The notes under the pieces are model-generated. The model was given only the letters and a program-made list of their open reading frames with translations. It had not been told where the DNA came from and ran no database searches. 64,000 bases of DNA from Liolophura sinensis (lineage: Eukaryota; Mollusca; Polyplacophora; Chitonida; Chitonidae). The position numbers and the translations under genes were made by a program. The stretch's first letter is position 1, and the number at the start of each line of letters is the position of its first letter. The DNA is taken from the NCBI RefSeq assembly GCF_032854445.1, contig NC_088304.1:4402001-4466000 (forward strand). Reading direction: 5' to 3'. Below, in pieces: positions 44,611 to 54,381 of this stretch.

Positions 44611-46739
44611 TGTATATACCAGTAGTGATTATCTGTATGTTACCGGTATCTATCCTGACCTGCGTGAGAGTACTTGAGGCGGATTTCAAATTGCTTGCCC
44701 TGAATCATGAACTTCAACCGTTGTGGAGTACATGTCCAGTATATATAGGTCGAGACAGGTGTGACGTTCATACACACACAGAGCAAACATACGAGATCTC
44801 ATATAAGAATGAACCGCGTTTTAGGTCAAATTTGCACAGTGTTTGCTGTGTTTACTGGTTTTGTTCTCAGTAAGAGTGTTAAGATAATTTTTCACCTTGT
44901 TTTGAACTCTTTATTTGCATGAGCAGTAAAAAGAAAAAGACAACAAATAATATAACCTGAGATATTCGGGGAGAGGAGTGGAAACAGTCATTATTTCTGA
45001 TGCGCTTGGCAACTCCATAAATCGAGTGTTTAAAATCAGGAATCCATACGACGCCACAACAGGCCCCATGTTAAAGCAACGGGAAACACGATGTCGCGTC
45101 ATTCGTTCCCCACCTACACGCACATAGGCCCAGGGTTAGACAAGAAGAAAAAATGACACTTTAGGCTGCACAGAGCACATTTTTTTCTATCTGGTGGTGC
45201 CTGCTGCATAATTTTGCGATTTTTTCCTCGCCATACACATAAAGCCTGAAAACGGCAAAGCTGGCGTAAATCGCTGAGTCCATAGCGTCCTCCATCTCTA
45301 ACACCCTGTTATTTATGCTGGGGTGTGTTGCCTCTCAGCCGATGAGAGTTGTTAAAACTGCCGGCTTGTTCGTGTAAACTCGGAACGTACATCCAACATT
45401 CCGGTTTCCTGATCGTCAAGTGGAAAACGAACTGCACTGTTCGCTACCTTCTGGAAGGAAGGATATGTACGAATTGCACTTCGGCGGTTTCCGACGGCAG
45501 TTCTCCTCCTAACACAGAAGGCTTCAGGACTCGTTCTTATAGGCAAAATGGAGTCGCCCACAGCTGATTTTGGCTAAATTATTTATAATTTATCAACTTG
45601 AGGTACATATTAGAATTTTTTATGGCATGCACCTTTCTTCTCCTTTAAAAGGAAAACCAGGATTCCGGTGAAGTACGCCTAAGCGGAAACAACTGCATCC
45701 TCGGGTTATATGAAGATCTATGCGTCGAAACAGTCATTTGTTTACCATTGCGTGTGTGTACATATACTGTGTCTTCTTGTGGCAGGGCGTCCATGCCTAC
45801 AAAGTGCTGCCGCCAGTGAAATATCATGTCAAAGACACCAGACATGACACCTCACCAAGGCACATTATACTGACATGGGGTCAACCAGTATTGTTTCCTC
45901 TCAATGCTGAGCACCAAGCGAACTAGCATCAAGTACAATTCTTAAAAGAGAACCCCAACACCTTATATTCATACTAAATGTTCCCTAGACACACTATTTC
46001 GGCTGTGTTAGTATGTAAGCTGCCTTAAAAAATTGTTTCAACTAGTTCCACTTGAAAAAACCCATTAAAGTTGGACCGTCTGCCTATTTGGTAACACATA
46101 GAAACTTAAATTTTGTTTGAGTTCCCGTTACGGGCTTCAAGGTACGGCATGCTGTAGGGTATCACGCGCGCACAGTGGCCTGTAGGCGAGGTGGAGACCA
46201 CGCTGTAGCCTCGTCGGCGCTGTAAGGCAAAGGCTAGAGGCTCCCAACATTTCGTGCCACAGCCTGCTGTTTCAAACAAACAAGTAACTAACACTTTCTG
46301 CATACCGGGAGTGAAAATCTGCATTTCTTTTGGTTTTTGTCCATCGGCCTTTTATTTTAACAGGCATAGCTGAATTAGCAAGTCTCGTACAACTACGATC
46401 GATTTCTCCTTGATCACTTAAAGCGTGTTTTTGATGAAGTCTGGTCCATATTTTCATAGCCTGTGGTATTTTTAGGGAATGCATGTAACTTTACAGTATT
46501 ACAGTTGCAAAGCCACACTTAGGCGTAGAATCATCTCGAAATTAGTTGTAAAAGTATAGCGATTAGAGTCTCCTGAGGCCTGTGTTGTACACATATATAG
46601 ACGAGCCTCACGTCTGCAGGGAATGTACCCCGTAACGTCACAAGGTCAATGGTGGCTCGATCGTAGTGGAGTAGATTTCTGATGTTTGATGACCACATTC
46701 TGCCGTTTTTCCCTCGGTTCCTTTTGCAACTTTACAGAT
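44611..46739. other. Intergenic DNA with a SINE fragment
   Basis: No gene is recognised. At 45733-45925 a fragment of the second SINE family is visible ('catatactgtgtcttcttgtg', 'attatactgacatggggtc', 'attgtttcctctcaatgctg'), as in the element at 11374-11700. Confidence 0.45.
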
Positions 46740-47465
46740 TTTTTCCTTAAGAGGGGGTTTCATTGTCAGTTTTAACAATGCATGGAATTCCGAGTATGGC
46801 AGAGATAATATCCATGACCGAAAGCACTTCTTTAGCAGAGGCTGATTTTATGATTTCTGCTACGGGACATCTGAAAAAATCGTCAACGATTACCAGCAAA
46901 TAGTCACTACTGGGAAATGGTCCACACAAGTCGATAGAAATGTTAGTCTACATGTGGTGCTTCCAGTAATTCCTATATCAACAAAGGTTCTGGTTTAACC
47001 GTGTCGACATTCGCTTAACATACAAGGCAGTCCTTAACATTCGATTTAGCGAATGCATCTTCAACAGGAACCACACTTTCTCACGAAGCAATGACTTCGT
47101 TTTGGTTATACCTTAATGGTTTTCGTGTGCAAGCTGTTCAGATTTGAGCTATAGTGACATCGGTATCATCAATATGTGTTCACGAAGAAGAACATCATCA
47201 AGAGTTAGCTCATCACGTATCTTGGTAAAAGTTTTGAGTGATGCGTATTGTGGATCTGGGGTTTTGGCAGATGTAACTTCATGCAACTTTTCAGTCTTCA
47301 ATGTTTCAAAGACTCTCTGCAAAATAGCATCGTGCTTTGTGTCGCCGGGTACCTCTTGTAGAGTCATAGGTGTAGGAGTATCATACCCGATTATCAGATG
47401 AACAAACTGTTCAGCTGATTTGGTTGCCTTCGCTGGTCTAATGGTGCTTACTGGCATGGGATGCC
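46740..47465 (-). pseudogene. Ty3/Gypsy pol relic: linker, integrase zinc-binding region and part of the integrase core
   Basis: On the minus strand, 47457-47149 encodes the stretch that normally follows RNase H, including L-K-T-F-T-K-I-R-D-E-L and L-D-D-V-L-L-R. About 47148-46990 is a decayed H-x-x-x-H...C-x-x-C zinc-binding region with stops. 46960-46747 encodes an integrase core with I-D-L-C-G-P-F-P (first catalytic Asp), V-I-V-D-D and K-T-D-N-E (second Asp), then a stop; the third acidic residue is not found. It is the downstream half of the pol whose RNase H is at 60210-60414, split by the Maverick. Confidence 0.85.
47460..47465. repeat. Maverick target-site duplication, left
   Basis: GATGCC directly before the first base of the left terminal repeat. 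The same six bases follow the right terminal repeat at 60210-60215. Six bases is the usual size for Maverick/Polinton integration. Confidence 0.95.
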
Positions 47466-47556
47466 AGTAGTAATAAGGCTGCGCTGGAACTCTTATGATT
47501 ATGCAACGTTTTACGCAATATATGACATAATTTATTACATAGGAAGATGAAGCAAG
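47466..47556 (+). repeat. Maverick left terminal inverted repeat (91 bp)
   Basis: It starts AGTAGTAATAAGGCTGCG and ends GAAGATGAAGCAAG. It is identical to the reverse complement of 60119-60209. Confidence 0.97.
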
Positions 47557-47659
47557 ACATGACGCAACATATTAGAACGTCATTATGGCGATATATGAAT
47601 ATGTGAATGTTAAATCACGTAATAAGTTCCAATCTCATACTGCAAGGGGAGGTAACTAC

Positions 47660-48006
47660 TATCACAGAGCGGGCCAAAAAAAAGTTTGGGTCACGTGATT
47701 TTGAACGGGGCGAAAAGTTTGGGTCACGTGATCTTGGACGCGCCAAAAAGTTTGGGGTCACGATCGTGACGTGGAGCGTTGCCCAACGTATTGCACAACG
47801 CATTACACAACGTATTACGTGTGTTGTTACTGACATCAATCGACCAATCACAGCTTGTTATGAATTTACTCGGCCAATCAGAGGTGGCGTCTTAGAGCCA
47901 ACCGTGTGTATAAAAGCCCCAACATTTTCAAAGTTCGGCGGTTGTTTGCGGTATTTTTTTTACCTAGGATGACGATCTGGCCCGCATTTACATTTTTCAA
48001 AAAGGC
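47660..48006 (+). promoter_or_regulatory. Likely promoter region of the Maverick polymerase gene
   Basis: Three copies of 'aaaagtttggggtcacg' or 'aaaagtttgggtcacgtgat' occur near 47677, 47713 and 47744, each with CACGTG or a relative of it. A loose 'caacgtattacacaacgcat' type of repeat follows (47775-47815). A TATA-box-like TATAAAAG lies at 47909-47916, about 90 bp before the ATG at 48007. The role is inferred from layout only. Confidence 0.55.
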
Positions 48007-48600
48007 ATGGACACCCCACTGGTTTTGAGTTTAAGAGCGGTGAAAGACATTTCACCCCGTGATTTGTTAGATCTCATAGAGAAAATGTTACAGTCTAATG
48101 AAACACTGGTTTTTAACGAAAGTTTTGAAATACACGTGGGTGTTATTAGACTCATTAGAGGAGGGATGAGGAAAAGAATTACCAATATCGAGGAGGCAAA
48201 ATGTGTGAAGAAAAGTGTAGTACAGGTGGCTAGTAAGGATAATATGTGTGCAGCCAGAGCGATCGTCATAGCTAGGGCTTATATGTTAAATGACCCTGAA
48301 AAGAAAAGAATAGCTTTCTCTAACAAAGCCCTCCAAAAAAAATTGGCCTTAGAGCTTTGTCAAAAGGCTGGGGTAGATCCGACAGTGCAGACTGGGTTAG
48401 ATAAGATGCATTTATTCGAAAATGCGACCGATACTCAGATAGTAGTGGTCGACGCTAATGCGGCCAATGCTATTGTGTATCGGGGAACAGTCGTACGACC
48501 TAATAAGATCTACATACTACACCACAACGGGCATTTTGATGTTATCACTAGAATGCAGGGTTTTTTTTGCGCGGTCATACTACTGCGAATCGTGTTTTAA
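48007..48600 (+). CDS. Maverick DNA polymerase B, N-terminal piece (before the frameshift)
   Basis: This frame starts with ATG after the TATA-like region and gives about 178 meaningful residues before leaving frame at a run of eight T (48562-48569). It corresponds to the N-terminal extension found on animal Maverick polymerases, with D-N-M-C-A-A-R-A-I-V, a pattern reminiscent of the OTU-like Cys region reported in such extensions (family-level resemblance only). The continuation, a Cys-rich zinc-binding region, is in another frame starting right at the T run. A +1 shift, a sequencing error in a homopolymer, or real decay could explain this. Confidence 0.75.
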   Translation: MDTPLVLSLRAVKDISPRDLLDLIEKMLQSNETLVFNESFEIHVGVIRLIRGGMRKRITNIEEAKCVKKSVVQVASKDNMCAARAIVIARAYMLNDPEKKRIAFSNKALQKKLALELCQKAGVDPTVQTGLDKMHLFENATDTQIVVVDANAANAIVYRGTVVRPNKIYILHHNGHFDVITRMQGFFCAVILLRIVF

Positions 48601-50497
48601 AGCATACAACACACTGTCTTCGCATAGATGCGATGTTATATGTAGCATGTGCTACAGTAGAAACTGCCCCATCACGATACCTGTAGATTGCGGTGTGTGC
48701 AACAGGCGCTTCCACAGTGAATCCTGTTATCAGAGGCACTTGGAACGTAAAAAAAATGCTGTGAAGAAGGAATATAATTCCATATGCGAGACTTACTGGT
48801 CTTGTACTAAGTGTCGCCGGCTTCTCCGGCGCGACATTAGACCGCCTTGTAAGCATATTTGTGGTGAGAAATATTGTACCAGGTGTTTAGTGTATCATAT
48901 GGGTGACCATAGGTGTTACATGAAGCCATTAGTGGTGAAAGAAAGTAGGAGTTTATACATCTTCTGTGATTTTGAAACAACGGTAGAATCAGATGAACAT
49001 GTGCCGAATTTCTGCGTCGCGCACAAGGTATGTAATGAATGCATCGATTTCGATGACATACATCAGGCTTGTGTTAGATGTGAAGAGCGTGAGGTTGTTT
49101 TTAGAGGTGCAAACACAGTCGATGATTTTGGTAAGTGGTTGTTTAGTGAGCGTCACCATGGCTTTACAGTGATCGCCCATAACATGAAGGGGTTTGACGG
49201 GTATTTTATGTTACGCTACCTAATCGAACAGACTGTAAAACCTAATGTCATATACAGCGGTGGCAAAATCATGTGTATCCATATAGATAGTCTTAAAATG
49301 AGAATCATAGACAGTCTGAACTTGATCCCCACACGCCTAGCTAACTTTCCCAAGACATTCAACATTCCCGGCAAAAAAGGCGATTTCCCACACCTGTTCA
49401 ATCTAGAGAAAAACCAATCCTATATAGGTCCATTGCCTGATATGCATTACTACGGCATTGACAACATGTCTAAAAGTGACCTAGACCAGTTCGTGAGCTG
49501 GTACAGGGGACTGAAGGAAAAAAATTACGTGTTTGATTTCCAAAAAGAAATGTTGGACTATTGCCGTTCTGACGTGACCATTCTCAGGCGGTGTTGTTTG
49601 AAGTTTAGGGAACTGATTATGGATATCACCACCCCCGAGCCCACAGCGATAGACGAGGAGGATGTGTTTGGCATTGATCCATCAAAGAGCATTACTATCG
49701 CGGGTCTTTGTTTTGAGATTTTCAAAGCCCGCTTTCTAAAACCGTGGGAGGTGGCATTAGTACCAGCAGAGGGCATAGTTGAGAGAGACCAGTTCTCACA
49801 ACAGTCCATCCAATGGTTGGAATGGCTAATGCACAAGGATAGGCAGAATGGGGGGCAGTTGGACATCCAGCATGCATTGAATAAGGGTGAGCATAGGATA
49901 GGGAAAATCAAACTCGATGGTTACGATTCTACAACCGACACAGCCTATGAATTTTTAGGATGCGTAGTACATTCTTGTGTTCGGTGTACTGATAAGGACG
50001 CTATTAACCCCATAAACAAGAGAAATAACGAGAGTGTGTACAACGATACAATGGCTGGCATTCGTAAGAGGGAAGAACTAGGTCTCAACTGTATCTACGT
50101 TTGGGAACACGAGTTTAGAGAGGAAATGGAAACTAACCACGAGCTTAAGGAATTTGTAGCGTCTCTGGATGTGGTGAGTAGGTTAGATCCTAGAGATGCA
50201 TTTTTCGGTGGTCGGACAAATTGTACAAAGTTATTTTACGAAGCAAAAGGCGACACGAGTGTTAATTACGTGGATTTCACGTCACTCTATCCTTATATTA
50301 ACAAATACGCCGAATATCCTGTTGGCTATCCCACCATCATCACCCGTGACTTTGGTGATATACATAAGTATGTGGGTTTCATTAAATGTAAGGTTGTCCC
50401 CCCCCCTAGAAAGCTGTACCATCCGGTTCTCCCCTACCGCAGTCATAACAGGCTAATGTTCCCCCTGTGCAAGACATGTTGTGACAACCTTATTTAG
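48458..50497 (+). CDS. Maverick protein-primed DNA polymerase B, exonuclease and first palm part
   Basis: The meaningful part begins at about 48570, after the T run. First come many Cys/His pairs (C-E-S-C, C-S-M-C, C-G-V-C, C-T-K-C, C-T-R-C), likely zinc-binding. Then follow the three exonuclease motifs: C-D-F-E-T-T near residue 170, H-N-M-K-G-F-D near 241 and Y-C-R-S-D-V near 367. Polymerase motif A, V-D-F-T-S-L-Y-P, lies near 604. It copies the element's DNA using a protein primer (family knowledge). The frame ends at TAG (50495-50497), but the same frame continues with strongly conserved polymerase sequence, so this is an internal nonsense codon rather than the natural end. Confidence 0.93.
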   Translation: MRPMLLCIGEQSYDLIRSTYYTTTGILMLSLECRVFFARSYYCESCFKAYNTLSSHRCDVICSMCYSRNCPITIPVDCGVCNRRFHSESCYQRHLERKKNAVKKEYNSICETYWSCTKCRRLLRRDIRPPCKHICGEKYCTRCLVYHMGDHRCYMKPLVVKESRSLYIFCDFETTVESDEHVPNFCVAHKVCNECIDFDDIHQACVRCEEREVVFRGANTVDDFGKWLFSERHHGFTVIAHNMKGFDGYFMLRYLIEQTVKPNVIYSGGKIMCIHIDSLKMRIIDSLNLIPTRLANFPKTFNIPGKKGDFPHLFNLEKNQSYIGPLPDMHYYGIDNMSKSDLDQFVSWYRGLKEKNYVFDFQKEMLDYCRSDVTILRRCCLKFRELIMDITTPEPTAIDEEDVFGIDPSKSITIAGLCFEIFKARFLKPWEVALVPAEGIVERDQFSQQSIQWLEWLMHKDRQNGGQLDIQHALNKGEHRIGKIKLDGYDSTTDTAYEFLGCVVHSCVRCTDKDAINPINKRNNESVYNDTMAGIRKREELGLNCIYVWEHEFREEMETNHELKEFVASLDVVSRLDPRDAFFGGRTNCTKLFYEAKGDTSVNYVDFTSLYPYINKYAEYPVGYPTIITRDFGDIHKYVGFIKCKVVPPPRKLYHPVLPYRSHNRLMFPLCKTCCDNLI

Positions 50498-51574
50498 ACT
50501 TGTAAACACACGGATGAACAGCGTGCTATCACGGGTACATGGGTGTCATTTGAAGTACAAAAGGCCTTACAGAAGGGTTACAGGTTAGTCAATGTATATG
50601 AGGTATATCACTTTCCTAGAACAACTAAATATAACGGCAAGGATGACACTACAGGATTATTCACCGGCTATATTAACACATTTTTGAAAATTAAGCAGGA
50701 ATCATCGGGATGGCCTGCATGGGTTAAATCTGAGGCCGATAAGGACGCTTATATCGAGCGGTATGAGGCCCACGAAGGCATAAGGCTAGATAAAAACAAA
50801 ATCCAGAAAAATGCCGGCCTGAGTTCAGTGGCGAAACTAGCCTTAAATTCACTTTGGGGTAAATTCGGACAGCGCAATGGTCTTAACCAAAACTGTTTTA
50901 TTAGCACGCCGGCAGAATTTTATCAATTGCTCAACGATCCGGAGAAAGACGTGAGTGATTTTCACGACGTCAACGAAGAAATCCTGTTAGTAGACTGGAA
51001 GAGTGCAAAAGAATACACCCCAACTGGGTCTTCTTCCAATATATATATCGCTAGTTTTACCACTTGTTTTAGCCGTTTGAAATTATACGAAGTGCTGGAA
51101 AAGCTAGATTCCCGTTGCATATACCACGACACTGACAGCGCCATCTATATTACTGAACCGGGACAATCCGATCTTCCATTAGGTGATATGTTAGGTGATT
51201 TGACATCTGAACTGGCCCCCGGAGATTCCATCAAAGTTTTTGCTAGTGGAGGGCCTAAAAACTACACGTACAAGACTAGGCTGGGTGAGACAGTCACCAA
51301 GGTACGCGGTTTTACCCTCAACGCCAAAAACTCTAAAGTAATCAATTTTGATACTGTATGCGATATGGTGAAAAATGTGATGAAGCGATGTCCTTGCTCT
51401 GGAACTGGTGAGGTTTGTGGATTATGTAGAAAGACCGTGTTTAACGAGCGGAAAATCACTCGTGACAAAACACGTGTCAGAATTCTCAACAAGCCCGAGA
51501 AAAAGGACTATAGAATCAACTATATTAAGCGGGTGATAAAGCCTTCATTTGACACTGTCCCGTACGGGTATTAA
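50498..51574 (+). CDS. Maverick DNA polymerase B, palm and thumb part after the internal stop
   Basis: In the same frame as the preceding piece. It contains polymerase motif B as K-L-A-L-N-S-L-W-G-K-F-G (about 50835-50870) and motif C as Y-H-D-T-D-S (about 51120-51137). The natural end is TAA at 51572-51574. A plausible polyadenylation signal AATAAA lies at 51885-51890. Without readthrough of the upstream TAG, this part would not be joined to the exonuclease part. Confidence 0.92.
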   Translation, partial: TCKHTDEQRAITGTWVSFEVQKALQKGYRLVNVYEVYHFPRTTKYNGKDDTTGLFTGYINTFLKIKQESSGWPAWVKSEADKDAYIERYEAHEGIRLDKNKIQKNAGLSSVAKLALNSLWGKFGQRNGLNQNCFISTPAEFYQLLNDPEKDVSDFHDVNEEILLVDWKSAKEYTPTGSSSNIYIASFTTCFSRLKLYEVLEKLDSRCIYHDTDSAIYITEPGQSDLPLGDMLGDLTSELAPGDSIKVFASGGPKNYTYKTRLGETVTKVRGFTLNAKNSKVINFDTVCDMVKNVMKRCPCSGTGEVCGLCRKTVFNERKITRDKTRVRILNKPEKKDYRINYIKRVIKPSFDTVPYGY

Positions 51575-52179
51575 ACACAAAACCACCTCCCCCCTCTCGT
51601 ATGACATATCTGACATGTACATTTCGTGTGACTAGAGCCATATATACTTTGTGCAGCCGTGGGTTCGAAACCCAAAGTGATCATTTTTTTTACAGAACTA
51701 GAAATTGGGAGGTAATTAAGACATCACGATCTTACATCGGATTTGGATGTATAAGTGTATTTATTTATGTATATGAAGATATGTATATATGTGTATATAG
51801 CGTTTATGGGTTATACCGCTTAAACTTTGTGTTATGCTGTACATATGTGTGTATGTGAAAAAAATGTATCGAGTAATGGAAACGAATAAAAACACATAAT
51901 TGTCTGTTTAGAATCATCTGACTCTCTAAAACACGGAGCTATGATCGTAAATAGGCATTTAAGTGTTTAACGAACGACTATGAACTGAACTAGAAAGCGG
52001 ATGTGGGATTTTTTCACATATGATATTTATTAACTAGAATATACATAGACATATTCGGTTAGGACCATTTACCACCCGATCGTCAGATCTGTTGAAATCT
52101 GTCTCAGGTTGTATTCAACGGATTTGAGTCACAGGGCTCTGATGTGAAGCTTTTCCTAGGTAATTCGTCCTTTACAAAA
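51575..52179. other. Convergent 3' ends inside the Maverick
   Basis: A non-coding spacer lies between the polymerase (+) and protease (-) genes. AATAAA on the + strand is at 51885-51890, and AATAAA on the - strand at 52026-52031. These could terminate the two transcription units. A few 'gtatatatgtgtatat' runs are present. Confidence 0.6.
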
Positions 52180-52656
52180 CTAAATGGCATAGGGGAAGTT
52201 GTAAATGTCATATTTATAGGCGAAGTAATCAAATATCTGAACGTCATTATCGTCACAGTCCCCATCGAATTCGGCTACTATGGTTTCCATAGACTTTCCT
52301 CTAAGGGATTGTAAGATAAAGTAGACGCAGTACTGACCACATACTGTGGAATGGGAGCCTTGTACACGTTTATCGTTAAATGTCCACGATCTTGTGTTGT
52401 TATTCATAAACTCGTGAAACTCATAGTGTATCGGGTAAATGCCATATGGGTCGAAGTAAAATCCTTTGTCTTTTGAGTCAATGTACATGGCCACCCAGTG
52501 TTCACCAGGTGCGTCATCCGGGTCTGTGTTACATACATAAGCCCTCTTTCCATTGGTCCGTATCTCGGGCAGCGTATTGCGTGAATAGACACCTTGAAAG
52601 TAGCCTTTAGTGTAATTATCACGCCTCAGTATCTTCTCTATCTGGAGGTTGTTCAT
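52180..52656 (-). CDS. Maverick adenovirus-type cysteine protease
   Basis: 158 residues, the usual size. The catalytic layout of the adenain/Ulp1 type is visible: His 53 in G-E-H-W-V-A-M-Y, an acidic residue in F-D-P-Y-G (Asp 69), Gln 99 shortly before the nucleophile, and Cys 106 in S-T-V-C-G-Q-Y-C. In Mavericks and related virus-like agents this enzyme is thought to mature capsid proteins. The start ATG overlaps the stop of the major capsid gene by one base (TAATG), so the two are probably expressed from one transcript or region. Confidence 0.93.
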   Translation of the reverse strand: MNNLQIEKILRRDNYTKGYFQGVYSRNTLPEIRTNGKRAYVCNTDPDDAPGEHWVAMYIDSKDKGFYFDPYGIYPIHYEFHEFMNNNTRSWTFNDKRVQGSHSTVCGQYCVYFILQSLRGKSMETIVAEFDGDCDDNDVQIFDYFAYKYDIYNFPYAI

Positions 52657-53960
52657 TATAATGAATAGTCAAAAAGCACATTTCGACTTTTATCTATGTG
52701 GACTATGTTATCGAATTCTGCGTACACTATAACGTTAACGGTACTAGGCAATGGTACGGAGAAACGCATTTCTAACCTTATATTACCCTTCTTTATGAGA
52801 TCAAAGTGATCACCGTCATTAAGTTCCGGTGACAAGTCAAATGCGAACAATGTGTACCCCCTACTGTAATCGGTTCTAGAAATGTTATTGCCTTCATCTC
52901 TGCCTAACTGTCCCGTGGCGGCAAACAAGCCGTGGTAAGCCCTCAGATAGTCGTGTCGCTCAAAGTTTAATGTGTACACAGGTGTCGGAACCTGCTTTTC
53001 ATTCACATATAAACAGAGAAATGATGTGTTATAGTGCCCGAATAGAAATGGGTTTTTAGCGTATTCGCCGTTAAAACCACCTGAATCCACCATACCTATG
53101 ATAATGCGCTTAGGTAACTGTCCTATATAGAGATTCTCCTGATTAACGGATAGATTACCTCTGGGAACACTAAACACCTTACAATCCACACGATTGATGG
53201 GGTATCGGGCTGGGGATCGTTCCAGCGCTTTCATATGCGCTATCTGGACGTGTGGATTTATTTTCACTTTACGTACAAAAAATGATATTTTCTGTATGGC
53301 TATCTTAAATGTGGGATTTTCATCATTCGTGATGACGCAAAATGCGTCATTACTTCTTACCAGTTTAAGTTTTACATCGACACCATTTATCAATAGCTTT
53401 GACTGGTGTAACATACTCAAGTGTGGCCGACCGATCATGTCAAAGATACGACTGTGGTTGGTAAACTGGCGGCGAAGTGTCAATCCGTCATTAGCATTCA
53501 CGCTGTTTAGCTGTCCAGCGGTGTCTTTGTAAAACATTCCGCACGTCAGCTGTGACTCTTTAGCTTCTCGACCGTAACTCATAAGGGCTTCTATCATTGC
53601 CCTGTAGGGGTATGTGTTTGTAGGCATTGACAAAACAGCGTCATTTAGGGAAAGCTGCATCTGTGAAAACATACTATGCAAGGTATAATTTGTAGGCCCT
53701 ACTTCCGTTTCACCACCTATAAGCGTCCCATCCCCATTAACTAACCGGGCACGGACGTAGAGATACGAACTCGCTAGGTCTAGATAATGGTCGGACGAAC
53801 CACTCACATGAAATTCGATCGGGCCTGAATCAGTGACTGAAGAGACCGGTTGGTACTCTAGCCATTGGGAATCTTCAACGCTAGTTTGTGTGGGTGGGAT
53901 TTTAAAAATATCTAAATTGTCATTCGTGCATAAACACGACATGGGGTGGATTAGACTCAT
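52656..53960 (-). CDS. Maverick major capsid protein (double jelly-roll type)
   Basis: 434 residues. It resembles the conserved Maverick capsid family, often listed in invertebrate databases as F54H12.2-like. Family-like features are W-L-E-Y-Q-P-V near the N-terminus, the D-L-A-S-S-Y-L-Y-V strand, P-Y-R-A-M-I-E, and the C-terminal run L-E-M-R-F-S-V-P-L-P followed by V-Y-A-E-F-D-N. The double jelly-roll assignment rests on published analysis of the family, not on anything I can see in sequence alone. It is placed between the protease and the small core-like gene. Confidence 0.9.
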   Translation of the reverse strand: MSLIHPMSCLCTNDNLDIFKIPPTQTSVEDSQWLEYQPVSSVTDSGPIEFHVSGSSDHYLDLASSYLYVRARLVNGDGTLIGGETEVGPTNYTLHSMFSQMQLSLNDAVLSMPTNTYPYRAMIEALMSYGREAKESQLTCGMFYKDTAGQLNSVNANDGLTLRRQFTNHSRIFDMIGRPHLSMLHQSKLLINGVDVKLKLVRSNDAFCVITNDENPTFKIAIQKISFFVRKVKINPHVQIAHMKALERSPARYPINRVDCKVFSVPRGNLSVNQENLYIGQLPKRIIIGMVDSGGFNGEYAKNPFLFGHYNTSFLCLYVNEKQVPTPVYTLNFERHDYLRAYHGLFAATGQLGRDEGNNISRTDYSRGYTLFAFDLSPELNDGDHFDLIKKGNIRLEMRFSVPLPSTVNVIVYAEFDNIVHIDKSRNVLFDYSL

Positions 53961-54024
53961 CGTTAACCACTGAAAATATCTCTCTTAGAACCGTTCGCAC
54001 GCCTGCCTCTCACTCGAATGACTT

Positions 54025-54381
54025 CTACCCGTGGCTTTTCTCTTTATAGGTTTTTTTTCCAGGCTGATCAAGACGATGCACAGCATTGTTTATGAGAGAC
54101 CTACCGGCTTCTCGAGTTCGGCGTTTGGCCGACTCTTTAAAATTCTCCCCACCTACCACATCCCCCGCTATTTGTAAACCCGTGTGTAAGGCCTGCTTAC
54201 CGACTGTTTTACCTACTGATTTAAAAATGGGTACTACTGAATTGAATAAGCCTCTTATAACATTCCCCAATCCATGCCCTCTCTGCACGCTAGCACCCGC
54301 GAAGAAGGGAAGTCCTCCCCCTCTTTGGGAATCGTAGTAACGTTGGTAAAATTCGGCATCTGTATAGGGTGACATTCTCAT
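54025..54381 (-). CDS. Maverick small basic, amphipathic virion-type protein
   Basis: 118 residues. The sequence is Gly-rich at first (G-G-G-L-P-F-F-A-G, G-H-G-L-G-N), then an amphipathic segment (I-R-G-L-F-N-S-V-V-P-I-F-K-S-V-G-K), then a basic tail. Proteins of this look sit next to the capsid genes in animal Mavericks and have been compared with adenovirus core (pX-like) or membrane-active (pVI-like) proteins. Which of these applies here is open. Its ATG overlaps the stop of the penton-like gene (ATGA). Confidence 0.75.
   Translation of the reverse strand: MRMSPYTDAEFYQRYYDSQRGGGLPFFAGASVQRGHGLGNVIRGLFNSVVPIFKSVGKTVGKQALHTGLQIAGDVVGGENFKESAKRRTREAGRSLINNAVHRLDQPGKKTYKEKSHG

Noticed and set aside
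44601-46500. Several open frames of 60-90 codons
   Set aside because: None has conserved motifs, and they conflict with one another on both strands.
47607-47972. A 121-codon + frame before the polymerase
   Set aside because: It runs over direct repeats and the TATA-like box and has no resemblance to Maverick proteins.
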